Shown: piece after piece, positions 1-6,291 of the stretch | Layout of the letters: each line of letters starts with the position of its first letter | Numbering within the stretch: position 1 is the stretch's first letter | DNA from: Clostridiaceae bacterium | GTDB lineage: Bacteria; Bacillota; Clostridia; Oscillospirales; Acutalibacteraceae | NCBI GenBank assembly: GCA_016295895.1 | Contig: JAEDKI010000092.1 | Span: 1 to 7,772, forward strand | Length of the DNA: 7,772 bases | Direction of reading: 5' to 3' | Made by a program: the position numbers and the translations under genes | Notes under the pieces: model-generated | The model's input: only the letters and a program-made list of their open reading frames with translations | Databases searched by the model: none | Told to the model about the DNA's origin: nothing

Positions 1-78
1 TCATTATTCGCCCGAGGCGAATCGGTTCGTCGGGGACGCCAAACCCTACAGATTTTCCGTAAGCCGTGCATATTTCCC

Positions 79-104
79 GGAACGCTGAGGACAGCGTTCC
101 CTAC
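79..104 (-). repeat. Perfect hairpin unit with GTAGGG end (9-bp stem)
   Basis: The arms GGAACGCTG (79-87) and CAGCGTTCC (92-100) pair perfectly around a 4-nt loop, followed on the plus strand by CTAC, so the end reads CCCTAC. The strand is given so that the unit starts with GTAGGG, as do its neighbours at 24-49 and 139-164. A 9-bp perfect GC-rich stem is unlikely by chance in spacer DNA. Confidence 0.65.
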
Positions 105-138
105 GATGGAATTGTATTGATTTATGGCATTTTCAATC

Positions 139-164
139 GGGCGACCACACAGGGTCGCCCCTAC
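139..164 (-). repeat. Perfect hairpin unit with GTAGGG end (8-bp stem)
   Basis: The arms GGGCGACC (139-146) and GGTCGCCC (153-160) pair perfectly around a 6-nt loop and are followed by the CCCTAC tail ending at 164. It has the same overall length and tail as the unit at 79-104 but an unrelated stem, so structure and tail are kept while the arms vary. It lies about 40 bases beyond the yqfD stop. Confidence 0.65.
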
Positions 165-204
165 CGTTATGTGCCGCAGGCACACTTCATTTCTTCATTT
201 GTTT

Positions 205-1401
205 TCATGCGGAAGAATCAGGTGTATCGTTCTCCTGCTGCATATCAATCTGCTTTACCCTTTCCTCTCCGATATTTTCAAGGCAGACAAAGCTGCCGCT
301 GACCGTCAGGCTGTCGGCGGATTTTTCCGTCTTTATGCTTTCGCTTTCAACCTTCATATATCTGAAATCCACGGTGCATTTATCAAAAAACCTTGTCACG
401 GCAAGAAGCCGTGCTTTTTCTTCGTTCAATGAAATCTCGCAGGGTTCAAGAACCTTTTCGGTGCGCTTGATTATCCCCATCGGCAGAGTCACGCCGTTAA
501 TAAAAAGGTCGCTTTTTTCGCTGTAGGCAGAGTCTCCCGCACTGCCGAGCGGAATTGAAAAAAACAGAAAATTTACAACATAGGTAGTTCTTCTCTTTAT
601 TTCTCTTTGAGCGGAAAGCTTCGTGTTCTGCGCCGCCGCAACGCTTCGGCTCGTTCTTGCAACAACATAGCCGCTCGCCCTGCAAAAGCTGACTGTTAAA
701 TCCTTGTTTTCCTCAATGCCGCTTATCAGCAAATCGCCTTTCAGCACGGGATTGCCGACCTTTTGCTCCTGCGTTCCGTTGAACGGTCTGAGAAGAACGA
801 TTTGCCCGTCTCTTGCGGCAACGATATCTGCAGGTGTGCTGTCGGCGTCAATATCGGGGGTAACAACTCTCTCCCTGACCTCTATTCTCGCCGCACTTCC
901 CTCAATATTGATATTCAGCCAGGAAAGCTCGGGCAGCTCCCTCAAAGCGGCAATTTCAACCGAACCGATGTCAATTCTGCCGCCCGCCGCTCCCTTTCTG
1001 ACCCCGAGCTTTTCAAAAACCGCCGTTATTTCTTCCGACGGAACTCTGACATTGCCCGTCACATCGATGCTCCATATTCGGGTTGACAAAACCGAAATCA
1101 ACGCAACGCATACAAATGCGCCTATGAGCACTCCCGCTCTCCTGCTGTGGCGAGCCAAAAAGAACGGCAGACCGCATTTTTTCTTGATTCTGACCCTCAT
1201 GCCCGACTTCCGTGCGGAGGAACGGATTCGGCGGTAAGCTCCGCAATCCGTGCAGGCAGTTATAATCGAATTATCGCATTTCAGATCCCAAAGCGTTATT
1301 TTATTCCGTCGGCAAAGATTGAGGAATCTCTCGGGGAAGCCGCCGCTCGCCGTAAACATAACATACCCGAAAAACAGCCTCAGAAATTTCAGAATGAGCA
1401 T
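205..1401 (-). CDS. yqfD: Sporulation protein YqfD
   Basis: Membrane protein of the YqfD family, made in the mother cell during sporulation; its biochemical role is not known in detail. The N-terminal block has the family pattern GYVMFTASGGFPERFLNLC (residues 12-30) and LWDLK near 37-41. A GLPFFLARHSRRAG stretch (77-90) precedes one membrane segment at about 91-108, and a basic/acidic soluble region, probably outside the membrane, follows with WSIDVTGN and an FtsQ/POTRA-like look (110-180). I chose the ATG at 1401 because a textbook AGGAGG lies 6 bases upstream. It gives 398 residues, which as I recall is the length of the Bacillus subtilis protein. A TTG at 1428 would add nine residues but lacks a ribosome site and overlaps yqfC. 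The gene follows yqfC with a 10-base gap, and its ribosome site begins inside the yqfC stop codon (TAGGAGG), suggesting translational coupling. Confidence 0.93.
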   Translation of the reverse strand: MLILKFLRLFFGYVMFTASGGFPERFLNLCRRNKITLWDLKCDNSIITACTDCGAYRRIRSSARKSGMRVRIKKKCGLPFFLARHSRRAGVLIGAFVCVALISVLSTRIWSIDVTGNVRVPSEEITAVFEKLGVRKGAAGGRIDIGSVEIAALRELPELSWLNINIEGSAARIEVRERVVTPDIDADSTPADIVAARDGQIVLLRPFNGTQEQKVGNPVLKGDLLISGIEENKDLTVSFCRASGYVVARTSRSVAAAQNTKLSAQREIKRRTTYVVNFLFFSIPLGSAGDSAYSEKSDLFINGVTLPMGIIKRTEKVLEPCEISLNEEKARLLAVTRFFDKCTVDFRYMKVESESIKTEKSADSLTVSGSFVCLENIGEERVKQIDMQQENDTPDSSA

Positions 1402-1411
1402 AATGCGCCTC

Positions 1412-1711
1412 CTAATTGCTGAAATCAACGCAGGTGATAACGCCTTTTATGATTGCCTGACCGTTCTGCATTGAAACCACCGTCAGCTCACAGCCGCAGA
1501 TTCTGACCGTCAGCCTGCCCGTGTTCAGGGCAATGGCTCTGTCGCCGTATTCAAGAACGCCCTGACAGCCCTCGATTATGGCTTCCCGATTGCCGTTAAG
1601 CTCGATATGCGCATAGCCCGAAACGGCGTCCTGAGGCAAATCAAGGCTTCGGCTGATTGAATCCATGATTTTTTCTCCTCTGCCGCCTGCGCTTCGGCTT
1701 TTCTTTCTCAT
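1412..1711 (-). CDS. yqfC: Sporulation protein YqfC (YabP/YqfC family)
   Basis: Small sporulation protein of 99 residues, about the size of Bacillus YqfC. The basic N-terminus leads into SRSLDLPQDAV (about 20-30), the family's LDLP signature. It is followed by beta-rich segments with ELNGNREAIIEGCQGVLEYG (38-57) and a final IIKGVITCV (87-95), as in YabP/YqfC proteins. It is immediately upstream of yqfD, the usual gene pair, which strongly supports the call. In Bacillus this pair is under the mother-cell factor sigma-E. The ATG at 1711 has a GAGAGG site 9 bases upstream. An internal ATG at 1666 also has a good AGGAG site 8 bases upstream, so a shorter 84-residue form starting MDSISRS is possible. 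The longer form fits the family better. Confidence 0.9.
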   Translation of the reverse strand: MRKKSRSAGGRGEKIMDSISRSLDLPQDAVSGYAHIELNGNREAIIEGCQGVLEYGDRAIALNTGRLTVRICGCELTVVSMQNGQAIIKGVITCVDFSN

Positions 1712-1792
1712 CTTGTTTTCCCTCTCTTTTTCTTGCCGTATTTATATATATTTATGGTTAATAAGCAATAAAAAGAACCGAGGCAACATAGA
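1712..1792. promoter_or_regulatory. AT-rich divergent intergenic region between yqfC and ylbJ
   Basis: These 81 bases separate two divergently read sporulation genes and must carry promoters for both. On the minus strand, a TTGCTT-like -35 and TATAAA-like -10 about 16 bases apart can be picked out in the run of TA steps around 1740-1765, but the match is weak. A CATAAATA on the same strand resembles a sigma-E -10 only partly. The plus-strand candidate is listed separately. No hairpin or riboswitch-like structure is visible. Confidence 0.4.
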
Positions 1793-1794
1793 AT
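1768..1794 (+). promoter_or_regulatory. Possible sigma-E type promoter for the ylbJ-like gene
   Basis: ATA at 1768-1770 is followed after 16 bases by CATAGAAT at 1787-1794. This fits the ATA-N16-18-CATACAAT pattern of the mother-cell factor sigma-E with one mismatch in the -10. The ylbJ gene of Bacillus belongs to that regulon. The -10 overlaps the first ATG of the gene (1793). If this promoter is real, transcription would begin near 1801 and translation would have to use the TTG at 1820, which has GGAGG (1806-1810) 9 bases upstream. Confidence 0.35.
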
Positions 1795-2860
1795 GAAACC
1801 GAAACGGAGGTTGCTTGATTTGAAAAAGAACGGTTATACCGCCGCAATTTCGGGAATTTTTCTTTTTGTGGTTTTTTATTTGTTTTCCGAAGAATTTTTG
1901 CAGGGCTTCAAAGCAGGTCTGCTTAACTGCGCCGAAATCGTCATTCCGTCGCTGTTCCCTTTTCTTGCCGCCGCTTCGCTTGCGGGAGCGGGAGAAATGC
2001 CGAAATGTCTGAAAAAAATTATAAGTCCCGTAACCGAGCTTGTTTTTCGCCTGCCTGCCGACAGCCTTGCGGCAATCGTTCTCGGTCAGCTCGGCGGATA
2101 TCTTTCGGGCGCAAAGGCGGCGGATTCGCTTCTGCGCAGGGGGGCTGTGACCGAAGCACAGGCTGAAAGAATTCTGCTTTTCTGCGTGAATCCCGGATTG
2201 GGCTTCACGGTCAACGCCGTCGGCTTCGGTCTGCTCGGCTCCCGTGAGGCAGGCAAAATCCTGCTTCTCTCCGTGTGCGTTTCATCGCTTATTCTCGGAG
2301 CTTTTGCGGGGTTTTTTTCCGAATCGGAACAGGTTAAGCGAAATATTGAGCCGAAACCCGAACCCTTTTCCGCCGCCGTTGTCAACAGCGTTGCTTCGAG
2401 CGCCTCCGCAATGCTCTCGGTCTGCGCCTTCGTTGCCGTGTTTTCGGGAATTAATGCGATTTTCGCAAAAACAATCAAAAATCAGACGGTTCTGCTCGCC
2501 CTCTCCTGCCTTTCCGAGGTCACAAGCGGCTGTGCGGCAGCCGCAAGGCAGGTTTCTCTGCCCGTCACGGCGGCTGTCTGCGCCTTCGGGGGAATCTGCG
2601 TTCATCTTCAGATTTTTTCGCTCTCGGGCAAATTGAAAATCAATTATGCAAAGTTTTATCTTTTCCGAATCCTTCATGCGGCGCTCTCATTTCTCATCTG
2701 CTCTGCGGCTTTGCATATTCATCCGCTGAGCCTGCAAACCTCACTTTCCGTTGCCGAAAATGCCGCTCCATGGTCATTTTCCGCCCCTGCGGCAATTTCT
2801 TTGCTTTTTCTCTGTGCTTTGCTGATATTAGACCTTGATAACGCCCGAAAAATATGTTAA
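1793..2860 (+). CDS. ylbJ: YlbJ-like sporulation integral membrane protein
   Basis: Multi-pass membrane protein of the YlbJ/Gate (nucleoside-recognition-like) family, needed for normal spore formation in Bacillus; its substrate is unknown. Family marks include IPSLFPFLAAASL (about 46-58), the conserved GQLGGYLSGAKAADSLL (97-113), EAQAERILLFCVNPGLGF (121-138) and the late block LSEVTSGCAAA with FGGICVHLQIFS (238-275). It has around eight hydrophobic segments. At 355 residues it is somewhat shorter than the roughly 400 of Bacillus YlbJ. The ATG at 1793 has GAGG 9 bases upstream. A TTG at 1820 (codon 10) has a better GGAGG at the same spacing and would give 346 residues, so the start is uncertain. 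It is transcribed away from yqfC and is followed after 26 bases by the small four-cysteine gene. Confidence 0.82.
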   Translation: MKPKRRLLDLKKNGYTAAISGIFLFVVFYLFSEEFLQGFKAGLLNCAEIVIPSLFPFLAAASLAGAGEMPKCLKKIISPVTELVFRLPADSLAAIVLGQLGGYLSGAKAADSLLRRGAVTEAQAERILLFCVNPGLGFTVNAVGFGLLGSREAGKILLLSVCVSSLILGAFAGFFSESEQVKRNIEPKPEPFSAAVVNSVASSASAMLSVCAFVAVFSGINAIFAKTIKNQTVLLALSCLSEVTSGCAAAARQVSLPVTAAVCAFGGICVHLQIFSLSGKLKINYAKFYLFRILHAALSFLICSAALHIHPLSLQTSLSVAENAAPWSFSAPAAISLLFLCALLILDLDNARKIC

Positions 2861-2886
2861 TATTTCATGGAAAGGGTGTTGAAAGC

Positions 2887-3105
2887 ATGAAAAGCAAGCT
2901 TCTTGAAAAGAAAAAGTATCCGCCCGTTTGCGAATACTGCAAAAACGGCCGCCTTTCGCCCGATGAAAAAAGCGTTCTCTGCGTAAAAAAAGGGCTTGTG
3001 CCAACCGACGGAAAATGCAGAAAATATTCCTATGACCCGCTTAAACGCAGGCCGAAAAAGCCGCTTATCATTGAGCAAGCGGATCCCTCGGAATTTGAAC
3101 TTTAA
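2887..3105 (+). CDS. Small four-cysteine protein, function unknown
   Basis: A 72-residue, strongly basic protein that I do not recognise as a named family. It has four cysteines at 15, 18, 32 and 44 (CEYC, then VLC, then GKC), a spacing that could bind zinc. A basic PLKRRPKKP tail (51-59) and an acidic C-terminus follow. There is no signal peptide or membrane segment. I chose the ATG at 2887 because AAAGGG (2871-2876) lies 10 bases upstream. An ATG at 2854 is in frame but overlaps the end of the ylbJ-like gene and has no ribosome site. The gene sits 26 bases after the ylbJ-like gene and its stop codon feeds the next gene's ribosome site, so the three are probably one operon. I recall similar small proteins in Clostridia but know no function. 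Confidence 0.75.
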   Translation: MKSKLLEKKKYPPVCEYCKNGRLSPDEKSVLCVKKGLVPTDGKCRKYSYDPLKRRPKKPLIIEQADPSEFEL

Positions 3106-3116
3106 GGATGATTAAT

Positions 3117-4097
3117 ATGAAAGCCATAAAAGAAATGATATGCGATCCCCTGCCGACCGAAAACTGCCACGCCTCAACCGTTCTGCCCCTGCCTGACGGC
3201 AGCGTTGTTGCGGCATGGTTCGGCGGAACAAAGGAGAGCGCAGACGATGTTGACATCTGGTTCTCACGCCGTGACTCAAGCGGCTGGAGCACTCCCTCAA
3301 AAATCAGCCGAAGCGGCAGAATGCCCCATTGGAATCCCGTTTTGTTCTTACGCAAAAGCGGCGAAATTCTGCTCTTTTTCAAGGTCGGCAAGCACATTCC
3401 GTCATGGCGCACCTTTGTGAGCGTTTCAACCGACGGCGGCAGAAGCTTCGGCGAGCCCCGTGAGCTTGTTGAGCATGACAGAAGCGGCGGCAGAGGCCCC
3501 GTTAAGAATAAGTGCATCCGCCTTTCGGACGGGCGTATTCTTGCGCCCGCATCCCGTGAAGCGGGCAATTGGAGATGCTTTGTTGACGCTTCGTTCGATG
3601 AGGGCGAAGCATGGCGCAAATGCCCCGTTATCAAAACGGAGCGTTCACCCGTTAAAAACGAAAACGGTTCTTACAAAGTGCCGATGATTCAGCCGACCCT
3701 TTGGGAATCCGAAGCGGGAAAGGTTCATATGCTCACGAGAACTTCTGTCGGCAGGATTTACAGGAGCGATTCCGATGACTATGGCGAAAGCTGGTGCAGA
3801 GCCTACCCCACAGACCTGCCGAACAACAACAGCGGCATAGACCTTGTTAAAACTCCGAACGGCGACATCTACCTTGTTTCAAACCCCGTTTCGGAGAATT
3901 GGGGCGAGCGTTCTCCGCTGACCCTCAGCAAATCCTCGGATAACGGCAAAAGCTGGCAGACCGTTATGACCCTTGAAGAAGAAAAGCTTGACAGCGAATT
4001 TTCCTACCCTGCAATTGAGTATTTGGGCGGTTCGCTTTTCATCACCTACACCTACGAGCGCATTAATGTTGCATTTTGGAAAATTGACATTGAATAA
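3117..4097 (+). CDS. Sialidase-superfamily (BNR_2-like) beta-propeller protein
   Basis: A 326-residue protein with four clear Asp-box motifs, S-x-D-x-G-x-x-W/F, at residues 104-111, 159-166, 219-226 and 273-280, the hallmark of sialidase-type propellers. It opens with HASTVLPLPDGSVVAAWFGG (18-37), as in BNR_2 proteins, and has HWNPVLF (71-77) and SYPAIEYLGGSLFITY (296-311). The FRIP motif with the first catalytic arginine of classic exosialidases is not visible, so the substrate may differ from sialic acid. There is no signal peptide or anchor, so it should act in the cytoplasm. The ATG at 3117 has AAGGA 8 bases upstream, overlapping the preceding stop codon; the ATG at 3108 lies on that site and is rejected. 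Whether it is a glycosidase, a lyase or a non-enzymatic propeller cannot be told from sequence alone. Confidence 0.82.
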   Translation: MKAIKEMICDPLPTENCHASTVLPLPDGSVVAAWFGGTKESADDVDIWFSRRDSSGWSTPSKISRSGRMPHWNPVLFLRKSGEILLFFKVGKHIPSWRTFVSVSTDGGRSFGEPRELVEHDRSGGRGPVKNKCIRLSDGRILAPASREAGNWRCFVDASFDEGEAWRKCPVIKTERSPVKNENGSYKVPMIQPTLWESEAGKVHMLTRTSVGRIYRSDSDDYGESWCRAYPTDLPNNNSGIDLVKTPNGDIYLVSNPVSENWGERSPLTLSKSSDNGKSWQTVMTLEEEKLDSEFSYPAIEYLGGSLFITYTYERINVAFWKIDIE

Positions 4098-4203
4098 ATT
4101 AACATTTCGTTAATAGATTAAACACCCGGATTTCAAAAATGTAAGGTATACTGAATCCGTTGTGTGTCAACAATAAAATTAAGAAGTATAAGGAGCTATG
4201 AAA
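4098..4203 (+). promoter_or_regulatory. Intergenic region upstream of the lipoprotein gene
   Basis: It holds an inverted repeat ATTAAC (4098-4103) / GTTAAT (4109-4114) with a 5-base spacer right after the preceding stop codon. A TATACT at 4147-4152 would serve as a -10, but no good -35 lies 16-18 bases upstream. A strong AGGAG site at 4191-4195 follows. The repeat is too AT-rich and lacks a U-run, so it is not a terminator; an operator is possible. A promoter for the lipoprotein gene is likely here but not proven. Confidence 0.35.
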
Positions 4204-4806
4204 ATGAAAAAAACTCTCTCAATTCTGCTTGCAGCGGTTATGCTGCTTTCCTTTGCCGCATGTTCGGGCAACGGTTCAGGCAACGACACCACCACCGCAG
4301 GCACAACTGCCGCCCCCTCAACCGCCCCTGCTCTCAACGAAACGCTCGAAGAAATTGCAGACAAGATTTATAAGAACGCAACCGATTTTGAGATTTCAAT
4401 CATGCCTGCAACCGAAATTGACCTTGCAGACGCTGACGCTGTTAACTATTATCTCGGCGTTGCTTCGGCTGATTCAATCGAGCGTGCGGTTTTCTCCGAG
4501 CCTATGATTGGTTCAATTCCTTATTCAATGTGCCTTGTTAAGGTGAAGGACGGCGCAGACAAGGATGCCCTCAAGCAGGAAATTCTTGACGGCGTTAACT
4601 ACAGAAAATGGGTCTGCGTTGCGGCTGAAAAAATTCTCGTTGCGGACTGCGGCGATGTTATTATGATGGTTATGTCAAGCGAAGATAATGTTGAAACAAT
4701 CTATAACGCATTCTCTGCTGTTTGTGCAGGCTCTGCAAGCGAGCCCATGACCAAGGCGGGAGAAACCGAGGAAGATATTGAGCTTCCCGAGGAGATTCTC
4801 GGCTGA
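4204..4806 (+). CDS. DUF4358-like lipoprotein
   Basis: A 200-residue secreted lipoprotein. The signal peptide MKKTLSILLAAVMLLSFAAC ends in a lipobox with Cys20 as the lipid-bearing residue. A Gly/Thr/Ala/Pro-rich linker runs to about residue 45 and then a globular domain follows with EEIADKIYKNA (49-59) and a C-terminal GDVIMMVMSSEDNVETIYNAF (150-170). The layout resembles DUF4358 proteins, which I recall often lie beside MBOAT and DHHW genes in Clostridia; the family call is tentative. The start at 4204 is preferred because AGGAG is 8 bases upstream. The ATG at 4198 is only 2 bases from that site. A strong terminator follows. Its role is unknown; the context suggests envelope polymer acylation. 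Confidence 0.75.
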   Translation: MKKTLSILLAAVMLLSFAACSGNGSGNDTTTAGTTAAPSTAPALNETLEEIADKIYKNATDFEISIMPATEIDLADADAVNYYLGVASADSIERAVFSEPMIGSIPYSMCLVKVKDGADKDALKQEILDGVNYRKWVCVAAEKILVADCGDVIMMVMSSEDNVETIYNAFSAVCAGSASEPMTKAGETEEDIELPEEILG

Positions 4807-4828
4807 TAAAAAAATTACCGTTAATATC

Positions 4829-4863
4829 AAACGGGTCTGTCCATTGGCGCAGACCCGTTTTTT
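4829..4863 (+). terminator. Intrinsic terminator after the lipoprotein gene
   Basis: A perfect 11-bp stem (4829-4839 with 4850-4860; core ACGGGTCTG / CAGACCCGT) with a 10-base loop is followed by a T-run, TTTTTT at 4858-4863. It lies 23 bases after the lipoprotein stop and only 20 bases before the MBOAT start, leaving no room for a promoter in between. A weaker 5-bp hairpin, CCGTT (4818-4822) with AACGG (4830-4834), shares the left arm and would exclude the terminator stem. Confidence 0.88.
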
Positions 4864-4883
4864 GGTGAGAGGAGAGCGGACAA

Positions 4884-6281
4884 TTGCTGTTTTCAAGCAT
4901 AACTTTTCTTTTTGTATTCCTGCCTGTCGTTCTGACGGGCTATTACCTGTTGCCCATGAAGGCAAAAAACATCTGGCTTCTTCTCTCAAGCCTTTTCTTT
5001 TATTTTTACGGCGAGCCAAAATATCTATTTCTGATGCTCGGTGTTATCGCTTCAAGCTATATCACGGGTCTGCTGACCGATAAGGCGAGCGGAAAAATGC
5101 GGAAGCTTGCTCTTGCCGTTTCCGTTATGCTAAGCCTTTCCGCTCTGCTGTTTTTCAAATACACCGACTTTTTCATCTCGGCGGTAAACTCGGCTTTCTC
5201 AACGGATTTTGACCTTCTGAAGCTTGCGCTCCCCATCGGCATCAGCTTTTATACCTTTCAGGCTATCAGCTACAATATTGACGTTTACCGTGGCGATGTT
5301 CCCGCTCAGAAAAATATTCTGAGCCTTGCGCTGTATATTTCACTTTTTCCGCAGCTTGTTGCAGGCCCGATCGTCCGATATTCCGATATTGAAAAAAGCC
5401 TTTAAGTCAGAACTCACGGCGTTTCGGATTTTTCTGACGGAATCATGCGCTTCACTATCGGGCTTTCAAAAAAAGTTCTGATTGCAAATTCTCTCGGCTC
5501 TCTCTGCGAGATTTTCAGAGCCGAGGGCGATAAAACAACGCTGTTTTTCTGGATGAATGCCGTTGCATTTGCCTTGCAGATTTATTACGATTTTTCGGGC
5601 TACAGCGACATGGCAATCGGCCTCGGTCGAATGCTTGGCTTCGGCTTCCCCGAAAACTTCCGCTATCCCTACATTTCAAAATCCGTCACGGAATTCTGGC
5701 GGCGCTGGCATATTTCGCTCGGAAGCTGGTTCAGAGATTATGTCTATATCCCGATGGGAGGCAACCGAGTCAGCAAGCCACGCTTCTTTCTTAACATTCT
5801 CACGGTTTGGTTTTTGACGGGCTTCTGGCACGGCGCAGATTGGAACTTCATCATCTGGGGGCTTTATTTTGCGGCTCTGCTTCTGCTTGAAAAAAGCATT
5901 CCTCAGCGAATCAAGGACAAGACCCCGTCATTTATCAGCCACATTTATCTGATTTTTGCCGTTATTATCGGCTTTGTTATCTTCAACGGCAACGGAATTT
6001 CGGGGGCAATTGCCGATCTTCGGGGAATGTTCCTGCCTGTCGGCTCGTTTTCAAGCGTTCAGACGGCTTATTATCTTCGCAGTTATTCTGTATTGTTCGC
6101 TGTCGGAATTTTCGGCTCGACTCCTGCGCTCAGAATCGCCGCAGAGCGTCTCAGCCGAAGCAAAAAGGGAGCAATTTTCGCCGACATTGCAAAACCGATT
6201 CTGATTTTGCTTCTTCTGACGGTTTGCGCCGCTTATCTTGTTGACAGCTCATATAATCCGTTCCTGTATTTCCGATTCTGA
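4884..6281 (+). pseudogene. AlgI-like MBOAT O-acyltransferase, broken by an in-frame stop
   Basis: Membrane-bound O-acyltransferase of the AlgI/DltB/PatA type, which moves acyl groups across the membrane to an extracellular polymer. The frame is 465 residues including the break, the usual family length. The first part has the standard start MLFSSITFLFVFLPVVL, FFYFYGEPKYLFL (38-50), LPIGISFYTFQAISYNIDVY (116-135) and FPQLVAGPIVRY (155-166). TAA at 5403-5405 replaces codon 174. The same frame then resumes with the family pattern RTHGVSDFSDGIMRFTIGL, YYDFSGYSDMAIGLGRMLGF, EFWRRWHISLGSWFRD (His276) and the catalytic FWHGADWNF (His316). A TTG start at 4884 has AGAGGAG 9 bases upstream. The ATG at 5445 could begin the second part, but it has no clear ribosome site and would lack the N-terminal membrane half. 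No other lesion is visible, so the mutation is recent or a sequencing error. Confidence 0.88.
5403..5405 (+). other. In-frame premature TAA in the MBOAT gene
   Basis: The codons around it read GAA AAA AGC CTT TAA GTC AGA ACT. Frame and alignment continue on both sides, so one substitution (AAA or CAA to TAA) would explain it without any indel. TAA ends several other genes in the window, so a changed genetic code is ruled out. Confidence 0.85.
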
Positions 6282-6291
6282 GGTTAGTAGA

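Larger units (their letters stand above)
1..204. repeat. Multi-hairpin dispersed-repeat cassette downstream of yqfD
   Basis: No gene is visible here. The stretch carries five short inverted repeats in a row: 6-12/16-22 (ATTCGCC with GGCGAAT), 24-31/35-45 (imperfect, 3-nt bulge at 39-41), 79-87/92-100 (perfect 9-bp stem GGAACGCTG), 139-146/153-160 (perfect 8-bp stem GGGCGACC) and 171-175/179-183 (GTGCC with GGCAC). The second, third and fourth each run directly into the same CCCTAC tail (44-49, 99-104, 159-164), although their stem sequences differ. Read on the minus strand, each of these units starts with GTAGGG and then forms a hairpin. From memory, not checked, similar GTAGGG-hairpin units are scattered between genes in Oscillospiraceae genomes. 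None has a U-run typical of an intrinsic terminator, though the hairpins lie where the yqfCD transcript would end. Confidence 0.7.

Noticed and set aside
1..204. CRISPR array or integron attachment sites
   Set aside because: The repeats are not identical, are unevenly spaced and have variable arms, with no cas genes or integrase nearby.
704..1237. Plus-strand ORF of 177 codons
   Set aside because: It is entirely antisense to the well-conserved yqfD gene, has no ribosome site and shows no recognisable domain.
1399..1428. Extended TTG start for yqfD at 1428
   Set aside because: The ATG at 1401 has an ideal AGGAGG site and gives 398 residues; the extension overlaps yqfC and lacks a site.
2086..2677. 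Minus-strand ORFs opposite the ylbJ-like gene
   Set aside because: They are shadows of a gene with clear membrane segments and family motifs on the plus strand.
3068..3634. Minus-strand ORF of 188 codons
   Set aside because: It mirrors the sialidase-like gene, whose Asp boxes show which frame is real; the antisense product is low-complexity.
4098..4114. Terminator after the sialidase-like gene
   Set aside because: The ATTAAC/GTTAAT inverted repeat is AT-rich with a 6-bp stem and no T-run, so it is too weak to call a terminator.
5403..5405. Reassigned stop codon or programmed readthrough
   Set aside because: TAA is used as the normal stop of other genes here, and the surrounding bases show no known readthrough signal or structure.
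5445..6281. Second half of the MBOAT gene as an independent gene
   Set aside because: There is no convincing ribosome site, and the codons between 5406 and 5444 still encode family-like sequence in the same frame, so this is the tail of one broken gene.
6238..6291. TTG start for the DHHW gene inside the MBOAT frame
   Set aside because: The ATG at 6292 has GAGG at 8 bases and begins a typical MKKK membrane anchor; the extra residues do not resemble the family.
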